From assembly GCA_035906235.1 (NCBI GenBank), contig JAMIFN010000130.1, positions 1 to 9,279 on the forward strand: a stretch of 9,279 nucleotides of DNA. The letters run 5' to 3'. Every line of letters begins with the position of its first letter. Within the stretch, counting starts at the first letter, position 1. A program made the position numbers and the translations under genes. The notes under the pieces are model-generated. The model did no database searches. It worked only from the letters and a program-made list of their open reading frames with translations, and was not told the origin of the DNA. Origin of the DNA: JAMIFN01 sp035906235 (GTDB lineage: Bacteria > Pseudomonadota > Gammaproteobacteria > Burkholderiales > Burkholderiaceae_C). Of this stretch, positions 5,965-9,279 are shown piece after piece.

Positions 5965-7197
5965 TTATAAAGAGGGGGCGACTTTGGCCGCGCCTTGAGC
6001 CAGCAGCGCGTCGATGGCGGCGGCAGACAAGCCCGCTTCGGCCAGCACTTCGCGTGTGTGCTCGCCCAAACGCGGCGCTGGGCGGGTATTGGCAATGGGT
6101 GTGCGCGACCAACGGGCTGCTGGGCGCAGCGCCAGCAGCTGCCCCTCGCTGGGGTGTTGCTCAGCCTGAAAATGCCCAGTAGCTTGCAAATGCGGGTCGG
6201 CTAGCAGGCTGGCCAAATCGTGCACAGGCATGGCAGGAATATCGGCCTGAATCAGCGCCTCTAACCACGCCGCTGTGCTGCGTGTCGCCAGCGCGGCTTC
6301 CACCTCGGCATACAGCGCATGCACATGCTCGGTGCGTGTGGCCAGGCTTTGCACGCGCGGGTCGTGTGCAAAGGCCTCTTCTTTACCCAGTAAACGGTAA
6401 AAACTGCGCCACTGCTTGTCGGTGTAAATCAGCGCCGAGATAAAGCCGTCTTGCGTGCGATAGGGGCGGCGCCCAGGCGCGAGCTGGCGGGCGTAGCCGC
6501 CTTGGTCTAGGGCTGGCGCAAAAGTCAAACCACCCATGTGGTCGCCCAAGGTGAAGTTCACCATGGTTTCAAACATGGGGATGTCGATGCGTTGCCCCAA
6601 ACCGCTGCGGTTGCGCTCGTACAGGGCCGCTAGCAAGGCATTGACGGCGCACAGCCCCGTGATGCGGTCGGCTAGGGCATTGGGCACATAGGCGGGGGCG
6701 CTGCCATCGCGCATTTGAAAGAGCGAAGCCAAGCCGCTAGCGCCCTGAATCAAGTCGTCGTAGGCGGGCTTGGTGGCGTAAGGGCCGTCTTGCGCGTAGC
6801 CAAACACGCCCACATACACCAGGCGCGGGTTGATGGCAGCCAAGGTGTCGTAATCCAAGCCTAAACGCGCCACCGCTTGCGGGCGCACATTGTAGATAAA
6901 CACATCGGCGCTTTTGACCAATTCCAAGAGCGCAGCCTTGGCCTCGGTGTTTTTCAAATCCAGCGCCACACTGCGTTTATTGCGGTTGGCGTTGATAAAC
7001 ACTGGCCCCATGCCGCTATGCCGCACCGGGCCTATCAGGCGCACCATATCGCCATCGGGCGCTTCCACCTTGATGACATCGGCGCCCATCTCGCCCAGCA
7101 CCTGCGTGGCCACAGGCCCCATCAGCACAGCCGTGAGGTCAATGACGCGCAAGCCCGATAAGGGCATGGCGGTGAGCCTGTTAGCAGAACTATTCAT
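5965..7197 (-). CDS. Family III CoA-transferase (CaiB/BaiF)
   Basis: A 410-residue CaiB/BaiF-type CoA-transferase, expected to move CoA from an acyl-CoA donor to a free acid in the cytoplasm. Hallmarks are PLSGLRVIDLTAVLMGPVAT near the N-terminus (12-31), LGEMGADVIKVE (34-45), NRNKRSVALDL (71-81), and KPAYDDLIQGASG (143-155), in which Asp147 fits the catalytic aspartate that forms the anhydride. Length is normal for the family. The open frame reaches back to 7305, but that extension is not family-like. ATG 7197 is used here, with a weak GGAT about nine bases upstream. ATG 7167, giving MPLSGLRV, is an equally sensible start. It is the first gene of the minus-strand operon, divergent from the MaoC gene. 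The acid substrate is unknown. Confidence 0.87.
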   Translation of the reverse strand: MNSSANRLTAMPLSGLRVIDLTAVLMGPVATQVLGEMGADVIKVEAPDGDMVRLIGPVRHSGMGPVFINANRNKRSVALDLKNTEAKAALLELVKSADVFIYNVRPQAVARLGLDYDTLAAINPRLVYVGVFGYAQDGPYATKPAYDDLIQGASGLASLFQMRDGSAPAYVPNALADRITGLCAVNALLAALYERNRSGLGQRIDIPMFETMVNFTLGDHMGGLTFAPALDQGGYARQLAPGRRPYRTQDGFISALIYTDKQWRSFYRLLGKEEAFAHDPRVQSLATRTEHVHALYAEVEAALATRSTAAWLEALIQADIPAMPVHDLASLLADPHLQATGHFQAEQHPSEGQLLALRPAARWSRTPIANTRPAPRLGEHTREVLAEAGLSAAAIDALLAQGAAKVAPSL

Positions 7198-7385
7198 GAA
7201 CAAATCATCCACGATGTTGAATGACTGCATGATAAGAACAAGCGCAGAGGCCCAATGGAAACAATCCGTTTTCTGGCAAATTACAGCGATATACAACAAA
7301 CGCATCTCTAAAATAAGCGTCAGTAAGCGCAGGCTCTTGGCCTGTATTCGTTCAACATTCTGAACAAAATATCGAGGAAATCAAG
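7198..7385. promoter_or_regulatory. Divergent regulatory region between CoA-transferase and MaoC genes
   Basis: The 188 bp between the two start codons must carry promoters for both directions. Two dyads stand out. GTTCA-N6-TGAAC at 7350-7365 is perfect, and GGAAAC-N5-GTTTTC at 7257-7273 is one mismatch from perfect. Both are of a size suited to a dimeric regulator such as the IclR protein encoded downstream. TAAAAT at 7309-7314 (plus strand) could be a -10 box for MaoC, but no good -35 is visible. On the minus strand, TGTAAT within 7276-7290 is a weak -10 candidate. Promoter calls here are tentative. Confidence 0.45.
7350..7365. promoter_or_regulatory. Candidate operator palindrome upstream of MaoC
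   Basis: GTTCA-ACATTC-TGAAC is a perfect 5-bp inverted repeat spanning 16 bp. It ends 20 bases before the MaoC ATG and just before its ribosome-binding site. The position suits repression of MaoC, and the nearby IclR protein is the obvious candidate to bind it. The sequence alone does not prove binding. Confidence 0.35.
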
Positions 7386-7835
7386 ATGGCCGGCCTGTAT
7401 TACGAAGCCTTTGAAGTGGGGCATATCTTCCACCACGACACCACGCGCACGGTGACGGAAACCGACAACTTGCTCATGACCACCCTGAGCATGAACCCCC
7501 AACCCCTGCATTTAGACGCGGAATTTGCCGCGCAAACCGAGTTTGGCAAGCCCCTGGTCAATAGCTTGTTCACCTTGGCGCTGGTGGTGGGCTTGTCGGT
7601 GCAAGAAACCACCCTGCGCACCACCATCGCCAATTTAGGCATGCGCGACATCCGCTTCCCCAAGCCCGTATTTGCGGGCGACACCATCCGCGTGGAAACC
7701 ACCGTACTGGGCAAACGCGAATCGGCCAGCCGCCCCAATGCGGGCATTGTGGATTTTGAGCACCGTGGCATCAACCAGCGCGGCGAAGTGGTGTGCATCT
7801 GCCAACGCGCGGCTTTTATGCTGAAAAAACCCTAA
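7386..7835 (+). CDS. MaoC-family hot-dog acyl-CoA hydratase/dehydratase
   Basis: A 149-residue single hot-dog-fold protein of the MaoC family, expected to hydrate an enoyl-CoA (or dehydrate the hydroxyacyl-CoA) in the cytoplasm. The signature region reads TTLSMNPQPLHLDAEFA (32-48). The histidine (His42) and the following LxD are kept, but the usual GDxNP becomes MNPQP, with Asn37 and Gln39 at the places of catalytic Asp and Asn. The downstream FGKPLVNSLFTLALVVGLS (53-71) and RFPKPVFAGDTIRVET (90-105) are typical. This variant resembles the subgroup that includes mycobacterial Rv2499c and hydratases near branched-chain or C5-dicarboxylate CoA lyases; that comparison is from memory. GAGGA at 7374-7378, seven bases before the ATG, supports the start. 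It is divergent from the CoA-transferase operon and followed 130 bp later by iclR. Confidence 0.85.
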   Translation: MAGLYYEAFEVGHIFHHDTTRTVTETDNLLMTTLSMNPQPLHLDAEFAAQTEFGKPLVNSLFTLALVVGLSVQETTLRTTIANLGMRDIRFPKPVFAGDTIRVETTVLGKRESASRPNAGIVDFEHRGINQRGEVVCICQRAAFMLKKP

Positions 7836-7965
7836 ATCGCGCGCTTACCTTTTCGTGCCTCCTCATTCCCGCTTGTGCGGGAATTCAGGCATTTCCCCCT
7901 CTCCCTTTGGGGGGGGAGTTAGTCCGGAATTTCCAATACCTCCACAAAGACCACTCCAACACCCC
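7836..7965. other. Gap between MaoC and IclR genes carrying a repeat copy
   Basis: It holds the partial palindromic repeat (7862-7919) and a purine-poor stretch just before the IclR start. No Shine-Dalgarno is recognisable in the 25 bases before ATG 7966. The repeat hairpin at 7865-7884 could end or weaken transcription coming from MaoC, although no T-run follows it. Confidence 0.5.
7862..7919 (+). repeat. Partial copy of the palindromic repeat element
   Basis: A perfect hairpin ATTCCCGC/GCGGGAAT (7865-7884, loop TTGT) is followed by TTCAGGCATTT and a CCCCCTCTCCC/GGGGGGGGA stretch. This matches, in the same order and spacing, the left part of the element at 887-945 (hairpin, CTAGGTATTT, then CCCCTTCCCCC/GGGGGAAGG). 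The right half is absent, so this is either a truncated copy or the short form of the family. Confidence 0.7.
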
Positions 7966-8730
7966 ATGGAAGTCAAACAAATCAGCAATTTGCTGCAGCT
8001 CTTGCAATACTTTGCGCAGCGCCAGCGCCCCGCCAGCTTGGCCGACATCGTGCAAGACTTGGGCTGGCCGCGCTCTAGCACCCACAATATTTTGATGACG
8101 CTCTTGGCCCAGGGCTATTTGTACGAGCCGCAAGCGCGCAAGGGCTATTACCCCAGCGGGCTCTGGCAACCATTGATTGCCCGTATCGAGCAAGCTGCGC
8201 CCCTGCCCCCTGCCCTACACAGCCTGCTGGCTGCCCTTGCCCAGCAAACGGGCGAGACGGCCGTGCTAGCGGGCATCAGCGGCGCCGATGCCCTGTTTTT
8301 AGAAGTGGTGGAATCGCCCCACGCCGTACGCTACACCGCCCAAGTGGGCAAACGCGTGCCCCTGCAGGCCACGGCCACGGGGCGCGCATTGCTGGCGCAA
8401 TTGCCCGCAGCCGAACGCTTGAGCCTGCTGCGCAAAGCGCATTTCGAACGCTACACCGCCAACACCTTGATGAGCGTGCAGGCGGTGGAAGAAGAAATCG
8501 CGCGCTCAGCCCACCGTGGCTGGTTTGAAGGCGCAGCCGAATACAGCCAAGACCTGGGCGGTATTGCCCTGCCCCTGGCCTGCGCTGGGCGGCAATTGGC
8601 GCTGCTGCTGGCTGGCCCCATGAGCCGCATGCAGGGCAAACAAGCGCAAATCGCCAAAATCCTGCAGCAAGAAATCGCCGCCAGACCTGAGTTGAGCCAG
8701 CCCCAAGCCACTTGGCCGACTTCCGCTTGA
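7966..8730 (+). CDS. IclR-family transcriptional regulator
   Basis: A 254-residue IclR-type regulator. An N-terminal winged helix-turn-helix (about 4-65) contains ISNLLQLLQYFAQ and LADIVQDLGWPRSSTHNILM (25-44). The C-terminal effector domain (about 75-245) has the family's GRALLAQLP segment, VEEEIARSAHRGWF, and GGIALPLA. It probably binds a pathway acid or CoA ester and controls the divergent CoA-transferase and MaoC transcription units. ATG 7966 is chosen because it starts directly before the DNA-binding domain. The in-frame ATG at 7855 would translate the intergenic repeat into a low-complexity peptide and is rejected. No clear Shine-Dalgarno precedes 7966, so expression may be low or coupled to upstream transcription. 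Confidence 0.87.
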   Translation: MEVKQISNLLQLLQYFAQRQRPASLADIVQDLGWPRSSTHNILMTLLAQGYLYEPQARKGYYPSGLWQPLIARIEQAAPLPPALHSLLAALAQQTGETAVLAGISGADALFLEVVESPHAVRYTAQVGKRVPLQATATGRALLAQLPAAERLSLLRKAHFERYTANTLMSVQAVEEEIARSAHRGWFEGAAEYSQDLGGIALPLACAGRQLALLLAGPMSRMQGKQAQIAKILQQEIAARPELSQPQATWPTSA

Positions 8731-8732
8731 TT

Positions 8733-8773
8733 TTTCAGCATGTTTTAAGCAATTTAAGCCGAAAAACCTGCCT
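8733..8773. repeat. Dispersed about 40-bp intergenic repeat, copy 2
   Basis: This copy matches 4171-4210 over its whole length in the same strand orientation, with shared blocks TTTCAG, ATGTTTT, GCCGAAAA and CCTGCCT. It begins two bases after the IclR stop codon. Confidence 0.6.
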
Positions 8774-8854
8774 GAGCAGCTATGATTTTTGAATCTTCTT
8801 GCGGCAAAGCAAATCTAATCCCTTTAACCTAGGGGGCAGCCCGAGGCTTGCCGC

Positions 8855-8860
8855 TAAAAT
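8855..8860 (+). promoter_or_regulatory. Possible -10 box of the etfB promoter
   Basis: TAAAAT lies 61 bases before the etfB ATG, preceded by GCCGC. The form is common for strong promoters in this bacterial group, but no matching -35 box is seen 16-18 bases upstream. Confidence 0.3.
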
Positions 8861-8921
8861 GTTTTGTTGAACGCGTATCCCACGCATTTTTTTCCACCAT
8901 CCCCTTGGAGTAGCGCAAACC

Positions 8922-9279
8922 ATGAAAGCCTTGGTAGCCGTCAAGCGTGCCATCGATAAAGATGTCAAAGCACGCGTCAAGTCTGACCAGTCTGGTGTGG
9001 ACTTGGCCAATGTCAAAATGAGCATGAACCCTTTCTGCGAAATCGCGGTGGAAGAAGCCGTGCGCCTGAAAGAAGCCGGTGTTGTGACTGAAGTCGTAGT
9101 CGTCTCTTGCGGCGGCGACAAATCGCAAGAAACCCTGCGTACCGCCATGGCCATTGGTGCCGATCGCGGCATCTTGGTACAAACCGACGAAGAACTGCAG
9201 CCCCTGGCTGTGGCCAAACTGCTCAAAGCCGTACAAGACAAAGAGCAAGCCTCACTCATCATCTTGGGCAAACAAGCCA
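8922..9279 (+). CDS. etfB: Electron transfer flavoprotein beta subunit, 3' end outside the window
   Basis: The frame opens with MKALVAVKRAIDKDVKARV and stays open to the window end, giving 119 complete codons of a protein normally near 250 residues. Recognisable EtfB features are VDLANVKMSMNPFCEIAVEEA (about 27-47), ETLRTAMAIGADRGILV (about 70-86) and LIILGKQA at the end of the window. EtfB pairs with EtfA to carry electrons from acyl-CoA dehydrogenases through FAD to ETF-ubiquinone oxidoreductase. AMP and the flavin lie between the subunits. GGAG at 8907-8910 is the likely ribosome-binding site, with a rather long 11-base spacing. etfA normally follows directly, beyond the window. It is probably a housekeeping gene beside the catabolic cluster and could also serve it. 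Confidence 0.93.
   Translation, partial: MKALVAVKRAIDKDVKARVKSDQSGVDLANVKMSMNPFCEIAVEEAVRLKEAGVVTEVVVVSCGGDKSQETLRTAMAIGADRGILVQTDEELQPLAVAKLLKAVQDKEQASLIILGKQA

Larger units (their letters stand above)
8731..8921. other. Intergenic region between iclR and etfB
   Basis: This region contains the second dispersed-repeat copy (8733-8773), then AGCAGCTATGATTTTTGAA, which resembles a Comamonadaceae intergenic repeat. A bulged hairpin GGCAGCC/GGCTTGCC lies at 8835-8852, and a candidate -10 box TAAAAT follows at 8855-8860. The -35 region for that box is poor. The etfB promoter is probably here, but the exact site is uncertain. Confidence 0.5.

Noticed and set aside
7198..7305. N-terminal extension of the CoA-transferase
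   Set aside because: The extension occupies the divergent promoter region and is not found at the start of CaiB-type proteins.
7855..7965. N-terminal extension of the IclR protein
   Set aside because: It would translate the intergenic repeat into a Pro/Gly/Ser-rich peptide, a typical misannotation.
8835..8852. Rho-independent terminator after iclR
   Set aside because: The hairpin has a bulge, no T-run follows, and it lies about 105 bases past the stop beside the probable etfB promoter.
8780..9271. Minus-strand frames opposite the etfB start
   Set aside because: The plus strand encodes an unmistakable EtfB N-terminus; these frames are its antisense shadows.

Overview
The window looks like chromosomal DNA from a GC-rich betaproteobacterium, most likely a member of the Comamonadaceae. 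This rests on three things: the codon choice, the sequence of the etfB start, and the intergenic palindromes (TCATTCCCGC-N4-GCGGGAAT, CCCTCCCCC-N3-GGGGGAGGG and an AGCAGCTATGATTTTTGAA-type repeat). The assignment comes from pattern memory, not a database search. No RNA gene, CRISPR array, transposase or prophage gene was seen.

Positions 1-7197 hold a run of genes all on the minus strand. In order of transcription they are: a family III (CaiB/BaiF) CoA-transferase (7197-5965); a DUF35/OB-fold protein (5949-5560); a thiolase-fold protein (5563-4406); an NAD-type short-chain dehydrogenase (4147-3233); an ADP-forming acyl-CoA synthetase (3231-1120); a 2,4-dienoyl-CoA reductase-like SDR (853-29); and the first codons of another gene leaving the window (32-1). 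Close packing (15-nt gap, ATGA overlap, 1-nt gap, ATGA overlap) points to one catabolic operon. Its two larger gaps, 4148-4405 and 854-1119, each contain a palindromic MITE-like element.

From 7198 the orientation switches. A divergent intergenic region (7198-7385) holds two candidate operator palindromes. It leads into a plus-strand MaoC-type hydratase (7386-7835), then a partial copy of the same palindromic repeat, then an IclR-family regulator (7966-8730). After a further intergenic region with a dispersed repeat comes the start of etfB (8922 to the window end), the electron-transfer flavoprotein beta subunit.

Together the genes fit the breakdown of an unidentified carboxylic acid as its CoA thioester. 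CoA is attached by the CaiB transferase or the ADP-forming ligase. A double bond is dealt with by the DECR-like reductase, the double bond is hydrated by MaoC and the alcohol is oxidised by the NAD-type SDR. The carbon chain would then be cleaved by the thiolase-fold/DUF35 pair. This thiolase has lost its nucleophilic cysteine and its DUF35 partner has lost all zinc-ribbon cysteines, so the pair resembles an Ltp2-like retro-aldolase more than a classical thiolase. The IclR protein is the obvious local regulator. The substrate cannot be read from the sequence.
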